Source: Serratia nevei (GTDB taxonomy: Bacteria > Pseudomonadota > Gammaproteobacteria > Enterobacterales > Enterobacteriaceae). Taken from it: 64,000 nt of DNA. A program made the position numbers and the translations under genes. Shown one piece after another: positions 9,463 to 18,656 of the stretch; positions within the stretch are counted from its first letter, which is position 1, and each line of letters opens with the position of its first letter. Location of the stretch: the NCBI RefSeq assembly GCF_024160145.1, contig NZ_JAMYWQ010000021.1, positions 29,082 through 93,081 on the forward strand, given 5' to 3'. A model generated the notes under the pieces. The model was not told the origin of the DNA and ran no database searches. It saw nothing but the letters and a program-made list of their open reading frames with translations.

Positions 9463-9867
9463 ATGTTTAAACCTCTGCTCTTGGCCGCCATCTTGGCGGC
9501 GACGGCGTTGCCCGCCGCACAGCAGACTCACGCCGCAGGGCTTAGCATCGATCTGATGCCGGGCGTTTCATTGCGCATCGGCGATCGGGACAATCGCGGC
9601 CGTTACTGGGACGGTTACGACTGGCGCGATCGCGACTGGTGGCAAGGCCATCAGGGCCGCTATCTCGGCGATCGCAGCCCGCGTGGCTATTACTGGGACG
9701 GCTATCGCTGGCGCGACCGCGACTATTGGCGCAAATACTACTACTCTCGCGATGGCCGTTATTACAAATGCGACCGCCGTTGCGACAAGCATGGCTGGAA
9801 GAAAGAGAAAAAACACCACCACGATCATGATCGCTGGCGCCGCCACGGCGATGACGACCGTGATTAA
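9463..9867 (+). CDS. ypeC: Exported DUF2502 protein, YpeC-like
   Basis: A 134-residue secreted protein with a signal peptide ending near QTHA-AG (residue 24). The mature part has two copies of a Tyr-Trp-Asp-Gly / Arg-Asp-Arg-Asp-Tyr-Trp repeat (YWDGYDWRDRDWW and YWDGYRWRDRDYW), then a Cys pair and a C-terminal tail crowded with Lys, His, Asp and Arg. E. coli YpeC shares the same repeat and position between yfeO and mntH but is shorter (about 108). Function is unknown. The His/Asp tail and the MntH neighbour suggest metal binding, which is inference. AAAGGAG gives the start. Confidence 0.8.
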   Translation: MFKPLLLAAILAATALPAAQQTHAAGLSIDLMPGVSLRIGDRDNRGRYWDGYDWRDRDWWQGHQGRYLGDRSPRGYYWDGYRWRDRDYWRKYYYSRDGRYYKCDRRCDKHGWKKEKKHHHDHDRWRRHGDDDRD

Positions 9868-9874
9868 CGACGAC

Positions 9875-9906
9875 GGGCCGGCGCCATGCCGGCCCGCGCT
9901 TTTTTT
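9875..9906. terminator. Terminator between convergent ypeC-like gene and mntH
   Basis: Stem GGGCCGGC / GCCGGCCC with loop GCCAT, followed by a T tract on the plus strand. It ends the ypeC-like transcript and lies three bases beyond the mntH stop. Confidence 0.85.
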
Positions 9907-9909
9907 GCC

Positions 9910-11145
9910 TTACAGCACGCTACCGATCAGCAGGTAGCCGTTCAATCCCACCACCACCAGCACGATCAGCTTGCCCAGGTTTTGCACCACTGGGCCGTTG
10001 ACCATCTCCCCCATCAGCGCCCGATTGCCGGTGAAAGCCAGCAGCGGCACCAGCGCCAGCGCAATGCCGAAGCTGAGCAGCACCTGGCTCAGCACCAGAA
10101 TGCGCGTCGCGTCCATCCCCAGCATGATGACGATAAACGACGGCAGCATGGTCACCGCGCGCCGCAGCCACAGCGGGATATGGAAATGCACGAACCCTTG
10201 CATCACCACCTGCCCCGCCAGGGTGCCCACCACGGTAGAGGAGAGGCCGGCGGCCACCAGGCTCAGGCCAAATACGGTGGCAGCAGCTTGCCCGAGCAGC
10301 GGTTGCAGCGTCAGGTAAGCCACGTCGAGATCGGCGATGCCGCTGTGGCCGCTGAAATGAAACGCGGCGGCGGCGGTGGCCATCATCGCCAGGTTAACGA
10401 AACCGGCAATGGTCATGGCCACGGCGACATCGACTTTGGTGGCGGCATAGCGCTCCGCCTTGTCGTGCTCGCCGCCGATTTGGGTGAGCGAAGAATGCAG
10501 GTAGATCACATGCGGCATGATGGTGGCGCCCAATACCCCGGCGGCCAGAAATACCGCATCGCCGTTAGGCAGATCGGGCAGCGCCATGCCCTTCAGCAGC
10601 GGCGCGAGCTGCGGCTGGGAGAACGCCAGCTCGACGATATAAGCGGCGGCGACGAACAGCAGCAGGCCGCCAATCACCAGCTCCAGCGGTTTTTGCCCGC
10701 GCTTTTGCAGCATCAAGATTAAAAAGGTGGCGATGCCGGTCAGCACTGCGCCCTGCAACAGGGAAACGCCGAGCAGCAGCTTGAAGCCGATCGCCGCGCC
10801 GATAAACTCGGCCAGATCGGTCGCCATGGCGATGATCTCCGCCTGTACCCAATAAGCCCACACCGCCGGCCGCGGAAAGCGATCGCGAATATGCTCGGCC
10901 AGGTTTTTCCCGGTGGCGATGCCCAGCTTGGCGGACAACAGCTGGATCAGCATCGCCATCACGTTGGCCCAAACCACCACCCACAGCAGGCTGTAGCCGA
11001 ACGAGGCGCCGGCCTGGATGTTGGTGGCGAAGTTACCGGGATCGATATAACCGATAGCAGCGATGAAGGCGGGCCCCATCAGCGAGAGTTTGATTTTTCT
11101 GGCGGAGCGCCCGGAGGTGGTTTCAACCACGCGACTGTTCAGCAT
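9910..11145 (-). CDS. mntH: Manganese/iron NRAMP transporter
   Basis: Proton-coupled divalent metal importer (Mn2+, also Fe2+) of the inner membrane, 411 residues versus 412 in E. coli. The NRAMP metal-site motifs are clear: [13 protein letters not shown] in TM1 (about residue 34) and [11 protein letters not shown] in TM6 (about residue 210). The start at 11145 is preferred because AAGGG lies 8 bases upstream and the long upstream extension lacks homology. A strong Fur-like box is centred about 50 bases before the start. I did not find a clear MntR palindrome. Confidence 0.95.
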   Translation of the reverse strand: MLNSRVVETTSGRSARKIKLSLMGPAFIAAIGYIDPGNFATNIQAGASFGYSLLWVVVWANVMAMLIQLLSAKLGIATGKNLAEHIRDRFPRPAVWAYWVQAEIIAMATDLAEFIGAAIGFKLLLGVSLLQGAVLTGIATFLILMLQKRGQKPLELVIGGLLLFVAAAYIVELAFSQPQLAPLLKGMALPDLPNGDAVFLAAGVLGATIMPHVIYLHSSLTQIGGEHDKAERYAATKVDVAVAMTIAGFVNLAMMATAAAAFHFSGHSGIADLDVAYLTLQPLLGQAAATVFGLSLVAAGLSSTVVGTLAGQVVMQGFVHFHIPLWLRRAVTMLPSFIVIMLGMDATRILVLSQVLLSFGIALALVPLLAFTGNRALMGEMVNGPVVQNLGKLIVLVVVGLNGYLLIGSVL

Positions 11146-11522
11146 ATGTTGAACCCTTACTGAAATTACGTTTATCTCCACTCTATATAAATGATAATAA
11201 TTATCAAGCGCATTTAGAGCGGTAAAACTTATCTCTGTAATAGCCAACATTAACGGTTTTATCGAAGGGTTCAGCGCGGAGCTTGCCGATTTCCGTGCTT
11301 TTCTGATGGGATTTGGGCTGCAATACCCCTGAAAGACAGGTTAGCACAAGAATACGAATTTCCTATTGCTGCTTTAACATCTTGATTTTTTATGCTTTTA
11401 CGCAACACTTTAGGAGAACTCCCACTATGATTTTCCATATTTGCAATAGAAGTCTCGTTTTTAAACGTAGCGTTACATAAAATGACAGCCGAAATTCAGC
11501 CTGCCTCAAATTTGGAGCAAAC
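11146..11522. other. Divergent mntH/nupC control region
   Basis: 377 bases without a gene. The mntH side holds the Fur-like box. The nupC side ends in GGAG about 10 bases before the ATG. nupC is CRP/CytR controlled in E. coli, but I could not identify a convincing CRP site here. Confidence 0.6.
11187..11205 (-). promoter_or_regulatory. Fur-like box upstream of mntH
   Basis: The plus-strand core AATGATAATAATTATC (11190-11205) differs at one base from the core of the Fur consensus AATGATAATCATTATC. Over the 19-bp consensus 15 positions match. It lies about 45-60 bases before the mntH ATG and would block a promoter there. Confidence 0.75.
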
Positions 11523-12710
11523 ATGTCCCATATTGCGCACTTTGCGTTGGCGATAGTGGTGGTGGCGATCCTGGCCCTGTTGGTGTGCCGCGATCGCAAA
11601 AGCATCCGCATTCGCTATGTTATTCAACTATTGGTTATCGAAGTACTGCTGGCCTACTTTTTCCTGCATTCGGAAGCGGGTTTGGGCTTCGTAAAAGGAT
11701 TTGCCGCGCTGTTTGACAAACTGCTCGGGTTTGCGGGACAAGGGACTGATTTCGTATTCGGCGGCATGGGCGATAAAGGCCTGGCGTTCTTCTTCCTGAA
11801 GGTGCTGTGCCCGATCGTCTTCATTTCGGCGCTGATCGGTATTCTGCAGTACATCAAGGTGCTGCCGTTCATCATCCGCATTATCGGTACCGTGCTGTCG
11901 AAAGTGAACGGCATGGGCAAGCTGGAGTCGTTCAACGCCGTCAGCTCGCTGATCCTGGGCCAATCCGAAAACTTCATCGCCTACAAGGATATCCTGGGCA
12001 AGATGTCGGAAAAGCGCATGTACACCATGGCGGCGACCGCGATGTCTACGGTTTCCATGTCGATCGTCGGCGCCTACATGACCATGCTGGACGCCAAGTT
12101 CGTGGTGGCGGCGCTGGTGTTGAACATGTTCAGCACCTTTATCGTGCTGTCGCTGGTCAACCCGTACGACACCAATAAAGAAGAAGAGCTGCACCTCGGC
12201 AACCTGCACGAGGGCCAGAGCTTCTTCGAAATGTTGGGTGAATATATCCTGGCCGGCTTCAAAGTAGCGATTATCGTTGCCGCGATGCTGATCGGCTTCA
12301 TCGCCCTGATCGCTGCGCTCAACGGTGTGTTCAGCGCCATCTTCGGCCTGAGCTTCCAGGAAATCCTCGGCTACTTCTTCTATCCGTTCGCCTGGATCAT
12401 GGGGATTCCTAAACACGAAGCCCTGCAGGTTGGCAGCATCATGGCCACCAAGCTGGTTTCCAACGAGTTCGTGGCAATGATGGAACTGCAGAAAGTGTCG
12501 GCCGAACTGTCGCCGCGCAGCCTGGGGATCCTGTCGGTGTTCCTGGTGTCCTTCGCCAACTTCTCTTCCATCGGCATCGTGGCCGGTGCGATCAAGGGCC
12601 TGAACGAACACCAGGGCAACGTGGTGTCGCGCTTTGGCCTGAAGCTGGTGTACGGCTCTACGCTGGTCAGCATCCTGTCCGCGTCCATCGCGGGCCTGGT
12701 ACTGGGCTAA
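11523..12710 (+). CDS. nupC: Proton-coupled nucleoside transporter NupC
   Basis: Concentrative nucleoside transporter in the inner membrane importing most nucleosides with protons. It has 395 residues (400 in E. coli) and near-identical conserved blocks, including [35 protein letters not shown] and [23 protein letters not shown] lies before the ATG. The gene follows mntH divergently as in E. coli. It is monocistronic, with a terminator 23 bases after its stop. Confidence 0.95.
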   Translation: MSHIAHFALAIVVVAILALLVCRDRKSIRIRYVIQLLVIEVLLAYFFLHSEAGLGFVKGFAALFDKLLGFAGQGTDFVFGGMGDKGLAFFFLKVLCPIVFISALIGILQYIKVLPFIIRIIGTVLSKVNGMGKLESFNAVSSLILGQSENFIAYKDILGKMSEKRMYTMAATAMSTVSMSIVGAYMTMLDAKFVVAALVLNMFSTFIVLSLVNPYDTNKEEELHLGNLHEGQSFFEMLGEYILAGFKVAIIVAAMLIGFIALIAALNGVFSAIFGLSFQEILGYFFYPFAWIMGIPKHEALQVGSIMATKLVSNEFVAMMELQKVSAELSPRSLGILSVFLVSFANFSSIGIVAGAIKGLNEHQGNVVSRFGLKLVYGSTLVSILSASIAGLVLG

Positions 12711-12732
12711 GCCTCGAACCGACTGCGATAAC

Positions 12733-12756
12733 AAGGCGCCTGCGGGCGCCTTTTTT
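12733..12756 (+). terminator. Terminator of nupC
   Basis: Stem AAGGCGCC / GGCGCCTT with loop TGCG, running into six T. It marks the end of the conserved block before the AT-rich island. Confidence 0.88.
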
Positions 12757-12975
12757 ATGCCTGTATCCTGGCCGCCTGCACTGGCGCATGCTGACAGAAA
12801 ATAAGCATTAGCCACTCGGCTAAACTTCCCCCAACAATAATGCTTCTGCATAAAATGGAATGGTTGTGGCAACAATCTGCGTAGTCAGAACAGGTCGATT
12901 TTTGTCCTTACAACAGAACGCTTTTGACACGCCATACGGCGCTGCATTTAACTGCGCGCGCCATAAAACAAACAA

Positions 12976-14040
12976 TCAGTTGATAATCAGCGTTAATAGC
13001 GTAGTGATCTCCTCCGCAACAGCAGGTGAGGCATTGTAGTAGGAGTCCACACTTTCAACGACGACTATCTTTTTATTGTCATCACTGACTGTCCAGCATG
13101 GAATCACTGACCTGGCATCTTCAGAAGAGACGCCACATGAGCTAATTGAAAATATCGAACTGGACATTACGTCAATTTTACTTCTTGATAAATAAGCATC
13201 AATATTTAAATTTCGCGCCAATACCTCTGCCGATTGAGGGAAGTGAACATCCATGCCAACCCTGATAACACGTCCATCGACAGAGGGTATGAGCCATATA
13301 TTAAACTCATTTTCAGAAATCCATATGGGCTGTGTGAAATGGCCGATGTTGTCTGACAGATAAAAGTCTTTAAAAATCGTTTTAGCCTCGACATCTACGG
13401 TCTCGAAAGAACTCATCTCATTGATTTTAAAATCATTTGTAAACTTAACCACGATATCATACAGATGTTTCTTTTCGTCAACAAAAATCACACCGCCTTC
13501 AATGCTACCTAATCCACCAATATTTTTATTTCTGAAAACATTCACACTCGTGAAAAATGCCAATTCATCACTAAAATATGAAAATATTTCAGCAACGTTA
13601 AGTAAAATAGAATCATAACTCACGAAGACAAATTTATTCTTACAATCAAGGAAAGGCGGTAATACAATTGATTCATCATCACCACAGTTTTTCACTTCAT
13701 AGGGTAAATTATACAGCTCATACAATTTTATCAGCTGGTTGAGTTCCGCACGCTCAACCACGCGTACCATTCTTTCTTTGCGGCCAAACTCACCGCTAGA
13801 AGCCAAAATAAATTTTTCCCATATCCATTGAGACTGGGCCGCAAATCGACTCAGGCGCAGATTATCTTCATGAACGCTTCGCCATAGACAATGGTTGCCC
13901 AAAGAGGTCTTGAACTCGTCGTAATTCATCTCATCGAGAAAAAAATCAACGGAGATCCCTTTCCTCGCACAGGCCAAGGCCGTCATCACCGCCGTTACCC
14001 CGCCACCACCAACAATTGCGATATTTTTATTTTTTTTCAT
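12976..14040 (-). CDS. FAD-dependent oxidoreductase, DAO-like (orphan)
   Basis: 354-residue protein with an N-terminal dinucleotide-binding fold: NIAIVGGGGVTAVMTALACA (residues about 6-25) is the Gly-rich FAD loop followed by an acidic-region strand. A downstream segment SLGNHCLWRSVHEDNLRLS resembles the amino-acid oxidase/sarcosine oxidase fold. The C-terminal substrate domain is diverged and I cannot name a substrate. The start at 14040 has GAGG six bases upstream. It is strikingly AT-rich like the fimbrial genes and unlike nupC, suggesting joint horizontal acquisition, but it is divergently oriented. A tailoring enzyme that has lost its cluster is an alternative. Confidence 0.6.
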   Translation of the reverse strand: MKKNKNIAIVGGGGVTAVMTALACARKGISVDFFLDEMNYDEFKTSLGNHCLWRSVHEDNLRLSRFAAQSQWIWEKFILASSGEFGRKERMVRVVERAELNQLIKLYELYNLPYEVKNCGDDESIVLPPFLDCKNKFVFVSYDSILLNVAEIFSYFSDELAFFTSVNVFRNKNIGGLGSIEGGVIFVDEKKHLYDIVVKFTNDFKINEMSSFETVDVEAKTIFKDFYLSDNIGHFTQPIWISENEFNIWLIPSVDGRVIRVGMDVHFPQSAEVLARNLNIDAYLSRSKIDVMSSSIFSISSCGVSSEDARSVIPCWTVSDDNKKIVVVESVDSYYNASPAVAEEITTLLTLIIN

Positions 14041-14510
14041 GGATAACCTCATCCAACGATGGTGAAACAATGACAATAGTTTCATCAAGAAAACAATATC
14101 AATGTCAACACATACCCATCACCAACATTAATTAGCACATTAACAATCACAAGATTAATCAGAGGATCAAACTATTAGGATTGCTTAAATTCAGGATACA
14201 CACTCAGACCAATAGCATAAAAAACTACAATAATAGAATTTTACTCTGAAAAAAGCACTTTTTATGATCTTTACCACTGAATAACTTTTTTTCATATAGA
14301 CTAAATTTCGTTAACAAATAGCGACCGGAGAAAAATCACCTGACAGCATTAAAAACCAATAAAAGCGAGAATTGCAGTTTTCAAATTCAAACTAACACAC
14401 ATTTATAAGCATCAATCACCTGAAAAAGGGAGTTTTATCGCGTATTCAAGAACCATAGGGACTGATTTAAAAAACTATGATTTACATACAGTTATAAAAG
14501 GATAGAAAAT
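14041..14510. other. AT-rich control region of fimbrial operon
   Basis: 470 bases without a credible gene, shared by the divergent oxidoreductase and fimbrial genes. Strong A/T runs suggest H-NS binding (inference). AAAAGGA just before 14511 is the pilin ribosome site. I searched by eye for an invertible fim-type switch (paired inverted repeats) and saw none. Confidence 0.5.
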
Positions 14511-15041
14511 ATGAAATTACGCATCCAGAGAACCATGCTGTTAGCCGGAGCCTATCTAGTCATATCATCTGCATCATACGCCGCAGACGGTACTATAAAC
14601 TTTACCGGCACGGTGACAGACCAAACCTGCACGGTTGAGGCGGGCAGCGCCAACCAGACAATCCCAATGGGCAATGTCAGCGCCAAAGCGTTTAGAAGCA
14701 TTGGCGATACAGCGCTACCGACAAAATTCAATATCGCCTTAGTCAGCTGCCCGGATACGGTCAAAAAAGCGTCTATCAAGTTCGATGGTATTTACGCAGA
14801 TGGCAACACAACTCTGCTGTCGCTCAATAAAGAAACTAACGCCGCGACAGGCATCGGCGTTGCGCTCTATGAGGCCGATGGCACAACGCAAATCCCAGTG
14901 GCGTCATTCTCTAATGCGCAAAGCGTGCAAAAAGACATCAGGAACGTCTTTACTTATGTCGCAAAATATATGTCTACATCCGGCACGGTTACCGTCGGCC
15001 CGGCAAATGCCACGACACAATTCAGCATCTCATATAATTAA
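14511..15041 (+). CDS. Major fimbrial subunit (type 1-like pilin)
   Basis: Exported pilin of 176 residues, the usual size. A signal peptide ends near residue 23 (SSASYA-ADG). The mature part starts with GTINFTGTVTDQTCTV, the donor-strand region with the first Cys, and the second Cys lies in VSCPDTV. The C-terminus TTQFSISYN has the pilin beta-zipper with penultimate Tyr. It is first in the operon and probably forms the shaft, assembled by the chaperone and usher that follow. AT-rich relative to the chromosome. Confidence 0.9.
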   Translation: MKLRIQRTMLLAGAYLVISSASYAADGTINFTGTVTDQTCTVEAGSANQTIPMGNVSAKAFRSIGDTALPTKFNIALVSCPDTVKKASIKFDGIYADGNTTLLSLNKETNAATGIGVALYEADGTTQIPVASFSNAQSVQKDIRNVFTYVAKYMSTSGTVTVGPANATTQFSISYN

Positions 15042-15106
15042 TAAAACTCTCTTATCTGGCCGGTGACAACGCCGGCCAGACAATTAAAATCGCCACGGGT
15101 ATAACT

Positions 15107-15790
15107 ATGATAAAAAAAAGAAGCTTTTACTTTCTGCTATTATTTTCTTTTTCTTTCAATACTGTCGCCAGCGTAACCCTGGGAGGAACGCGAGTTATTT
15201 ATGAAGAAAACAGAAAAGAATCGAATATTTCAGTAAGTAATCAAGACAGTAACTCTCCGGTACTCATCCAAACCTGGGCGGAAAATTATCTCCCCGGGGA
15301 CAACAGTGAAGTCCCATTCATTGTTACTCCGCCATTATTCAGGTTGGAACCGGAACAGGATAATATTATTAGAATCATCCATGCCGGCAAGCTCTTGCCA
15401 CAGCATGAAGAAACTGTATATTGGCTTAGCGTAAGATCGATACCATCAACGAAAAAAACCAAGGAAAACAAACTACTCATCACCGTACAAAACAGAATAA
15501 AAATAATCTACCGGCCCAGCGCCCTGTCAAACAAAGAGGCAAGTGACGCATACAAAAAAATAAAATTCTCACGAGAAAAAAACATGTTGATTGTGAGTAA
15601 TCCAACGCCGTTTTATGTCTCATTTTATTCTCTCGTTGTTGGCGAAAAAGAGCTTAAGGAAGCCGATATGGTCGCACCAAAAAGTAAAAAACAATGGGCC
15701 ATACCAAACGGAACACGCAGCTCTGAAATAAAATGGCAAGCCATTAACGACTATGGAGGCGTAACCCAGGAAATAAAAGCATCGTTATAA
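15107..15790 (+). CDS. Periplasmic fimbrial chaperone (PapD/FimC type)
   Basis: 227-residue PapD-like chaperone with a hydrophobic signal peptide (about residues 1-21). The first Ig domain has GGTRVIYEENRKES, containing the subunit-anchoring Arg, and the G1 donor strand NKLLITVQNRIKIIYRP with the anchoring Lys near residue 126. The loop before G1 is of the short (FGS) type, so classical pilus rather than capsule-like assembly is expected. It lies 65 bases after the pilin and 22 before the usher, in one operon. Very AT-rich and poly-Lys rich. Confidence 0.92.
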   Translation: MIKKRSFYFLLLFSFSFNTVASVTLGGTRVIYEENRKESNISVSNQDSNSPVLIQTWAENYLPGDNSEVPFIVTPPLFRLEPEQDNIIRIIHAGKLLPQHEETVYWLSVRSIPSTKKTKENKLLITVQNRIKIIYRPSALSNKEASDAYKKIKFSREKNMLIVSNPTPFYVSFYSLVVGEKELKEADMVAPKSKKQWAIPNGTRSSEIKWQAINDYGGVTQEIKASL

Positions 15791-15812
15791 CAACATGTAA
15801 AGGGATGCAAAA

Positions 15813-18284
15813 ATGATTATGCCAAGTATCGCCAACAACAAAAAGTCGGTGCTGTTTTTCTGTTTTTTATCCTCACCGGTTGCACTGGCAGAGGACTACT
15901 TTGAGCCTTCTGCATTAAACAGAAATTATCAGAAAGTTGCTGACTTATCCCATTTCAACAATCCGAGCGATCAATTGCCTGGTGAGTATTGGGTGGATAT
16001 CTATTTAAACAACGCTTTTTTTGTTAATCAGAAAGTGGCGTTTTTTCGCGTTGCCGGTGCTTTGCAACCTCGCATCCATCGAAACGATCTTGAAAATTTC
16101 GGCATCCAACTTGACGCATTGAAAGTAACGACGAGTGAAAACAGTATAGCCTCTCACCCTATCAATGAGATGATTCCGGGCAGCTATGCAAAATTTGACT
16201 TCAATCGCCAAAGATTAGACTTAAACATTCCTCAGGCTTATCTTAAAAACCAGCCGCGGGATTGGGTAAACCCGACGCTTTGGGATGATGGCATAAACGC
16301 CTTCCTGATGGATTACAGCTTCAGCGGCACCGAATCATGGCAGCATGGGAATGCAAAGACCGGTGACAATCAATATTTGAACCTGCGCAGCGGTGCAAAC
16401 TTCGGTGCCTGGCGATTGAGAAACTACTCCACCTACTCAAGCCAAAACAGCACCAAATGGAAAAGCATCAATTCCTATGCTGAGCGAGGGTTTAGAGACA
16501 GTAAAAGCACTTTGACCGTGGGTGATAGTTCAACCTCTGGCGACGTCTTTGACAGTTTTCAATTTCGCGGCCTGAAACTCGCGAGCGACCCCTCAATGAT
16601 CCCTGACAGCCAACGGGGCTTCGCCCCCACGGTGCGAGGCGTCGCGCAAAGCAATGCCGAAGTCATTGTGAAGCAAAATGGCTACATCATTTATCAAACT
16701 CATGTGCCCGCAGGAAGTTTTGAAATAACAGATATTTACCCCACCACTTCCAGCGGTGGGCTGCAAGTAATCATCAAGGAGGCAGATGGTTCAGAACGCA
16801 GTTTCTTTCAACCCTTTTCCGCAGTGCCCATCATGCTGCGAGAAGGCATGAAAAAAAATGAATTAACGCTAGGCGAGTACCGCACTGCACAACACGATAA
16901 ATCTAAATATAAATTTCTTCAGCAGTCATTAATTTATGGTCTTAGAGACGATAAAACGCTCTATGGGGGCGCAATCATCTCAGAAAAACACCAGGGAATC
17001 TCTTCCGGCATCGGCAGCAGCTTGAAAAAGCTCGGATCATTTTCAGCCGATGTCACCCATACTAAAAGCCGGCTCATTACGGGCACTGCCCGTTCGGGGC
17101 AACAATATCGGATCCAGTACGCAAAAAACCTTGAAACCACGGGTACTAACTTCACGCTTGCAGGATATCGATACTCGACATCGGGCTATTTAAACTTTTC
17201 TGAATTTAGCGACATGAATACCAACCTTGAGAAAAAGTGGCTTGCGCGTGACATAAAAAGAAGCAAGCTGGTACTCAATATTAACCAACCCATTCGCGAT
17301 TTCGGTAGTCTCTACCTCAACGGTTATCAACAGAACTACTGGCATAACAGCAGCGTTGAGAAGAATTTTCTGCTTGGGTTCTCAACCAGTCAGCGTGGCA
17401 TTAGCTACAATCTTGCGTTGAGTTACAATAGCGGCCCTTATACGGATAAACCCGACAAGATTGCCACACTTAACGTTCAGATCCCGCTGAACAAATGGCA
17501 ATCGAACAGCTGGGCTAACTATACCGCCAGCAAGAACAGCAAGGGCAAGTTCAATCAGCAATTAGGTTTGAGCGGAACGGCCCTGGAAAATAACCAGCTC
17601 AGTTATAACGTCTCGGCCTCACAAAGCAGCACCAGATCCGGCCCCTCCGGCAACGGCTCTGCTTACTATCGCGGCGGGTATGGTGAAGTCGGGGCCGGAT
17701 ACAGCTTTGATCAAAATATGCAGCGGGTTAATTACAGCCTACGCGGCGGCGCCATCGTCCATAGCAACGGCATTACATTATCGCAATCGCTGGGTGATAC
17801 TGTTGCTTTAGTTAAAGTACCCAATGCCCATAATATTGAAGTGATTAACAGTGTCGGCGTCAAAACTGACTCTCGTGGCTATGCGGTAGTACCTTACATC
17901 AGCAGTTATCATAAGAATCGGATTTCCTTAAATCCGCAAAGCTTTGGCGATGACATTGAAATAGCAAAGAACAGCAAGATTGTCATCCCGACCAAAGGCG
18001 CTGTTGTAACTGCCCACTTTAAATCTAACATCGGCAATAGAATCATCTTAAAGCTGCAACACAATACCGACGCAATCCCATTCGGTGCCGTCGCTACGCT
18101 GCAAGGAGAAAATGAAAAGACGGGGATCGTAGGAAATGATAATAGCGTTTATATGAGCGGCATGCCTGACTCAGGAAAGGTGTTGGTTCATTGGGAGGGG
18201 AAGCAACGCTGCCAAGGCAGTTATGCTATTACAGCTAAAGAGTCTGAATCAAAAATAAAAATGCTCAATATGATATGTAAATAG
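15813..18284 (+). CDS. Fimbrial outer-membrane usher
   Basis: 823-residue usher that forms the secretion pore and assembly platform. A signal peptide (about residues 1-26, ending VALAE) is followed by the N-terminal chaperone-binding domain (YFEPSALN, FNNPSDQLPGEYWVDIYLNN). A long beta-barrel carries the plug domain, with SNAEVIVKQNGYIIYQTHVP near residue 288. The C-terminal domains end with paired Cys in RCQGSYAI and NMICK. Length fits the FimD/PapC family. I took the first ATG at 15813; a second Met three codons on is equally possible. Confidence 0.93.
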   Translation: MIMPSIANNKKSVLFFCFLSSPVALAEDYFEPSALNRNYQKVADLSHFNNPSDQLPGEYWVDIYLNNAFFVNQKVAFFRVAGALQPRIHRNDLENFGIQLDALKVTTSENSIASHPINEMIPGSYAKFDFNRQRLDLNIPQAYLKNQPRDWVNPTLWDDGINAFLMDYSFSGTESWQHGNAKTGDNQYLNLRSGANFGAWRLRNYSTYSSQNSTKWKSINSYAERGFRDSKSTLTVGDSSTSGDVFDSFQFRGLKLASDPSMIPDSQRGFAPTVRGVAQSNAEVIVKQNGYIIYQTHVPAGSFEITDIYPTTSSGGLQVIIKEADGSERSFFQPFSAVPIMLREGMKKNELTLGEYRTAQHDKSKYKFLQQSLIYGLRDDKTLYGGAIISEKHQGISSGIGSSLKKLGSFSADVTHTKSRLITGTARSGQQYRIQYAKNLETTGTNFTLAGYRYSTSGYLNFSEFSDMNTNLEKKWLARDIKRSKLVLNINQPIRDFGSLYLNGYQQNYWHNSSVEKNFLLGFSTSQRGISYNLALSYNSGPYTDKPDKIATLNVQIPLNKWQSNSWANYTASKNSKGKFNQQLGLSGTALENNQLSYNVSASQSSTRSGPSGNGSAYYRGGYGEVGAGYSFDQNMQRVNYSLRGGAIVHSNGITLSQSLGDTVALVKVPNAHNIEVINSVGVKTDSRGYAVVPYISSYHKNRISLNPQSFGDDIEIAKNSKIVIPTKGAVVTAHFKSNIGNRIILKLQHNTDAIPFGAVATLQGENEKTGIVGNDNSVYMSGMPDSGKVLVHWEGKQRCQGSYAITAKESESKIKMLNMICK

Positions 18285-18433
18285 CTTTGAATTATCGATA
18301 AAAGCACATTGTGTCACATGCAGGATAAAAATCGCAGGATTTTTCCGGCTAATACTCGAGCAGCCCGCAATGAGCTAAACGTCAGGCAACCAAGGCGTGT
18401 TTATAATCAAAAAGCATAGCGTAGAGAAACGAC

Positions 18434-18643
18434 ATGATGAAAGCAGCCGTGATTATTTACATACTGATGTTCGCATCTGTTCTGTTGATATTATCAAATA
18501 TAAACACTTACTGGTTTTGTGAGCAATCTTGCAATCCCATTCAAGACAAAAAAAATGCCCCACAAGAGTTCAATAGAGACACCATGTCAGCCGAACCGTT
18601 GTTATCTTCATCACTGCATGGTAAACGCTTCATTAGCGGTTGA
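18434..18643 (+). CDS. Small hypothetical membrane-anchored peptide, 69 aa
   Basis: A short frame between usher and first adhesin. The N-terminus MMKAAVIIYILMFASVLLIL is strongly hydrophobic (one membrane segment or uncleaved signal), followed by two Cys and a polar tail. GAGAAA precedes the start and the stop lies 13 bases before the adhesin ATG, so it could be translated in the same message. I recognise no family. It may instead be an untranslated leader or the remnant of a lost minor subunit. Confidence 0.35.
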   Translation: MMKAAVIIYILMFASVLLILSNINTYWFCEQSCNPIQDKKNAPQEFNRDTMSAEPLLSSSLHGKRFISG

Positions 18644-18656
18644 AAGGGAAAAGACA

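Noticed and set aside
14041..14510. Invertible promoter switch for the fimbrial operon
   Set aside because: No paired inverted repeats with suitable spacing were seen and no fimB/fimE-like recombinase is present.
18519..18656. Longer N-terminus for adhesin 1
   Set aside because: It would put 46 polar residues before the signal peptide and overlaps the small ORF. The ATG at 18657 has a proper ribosome site.
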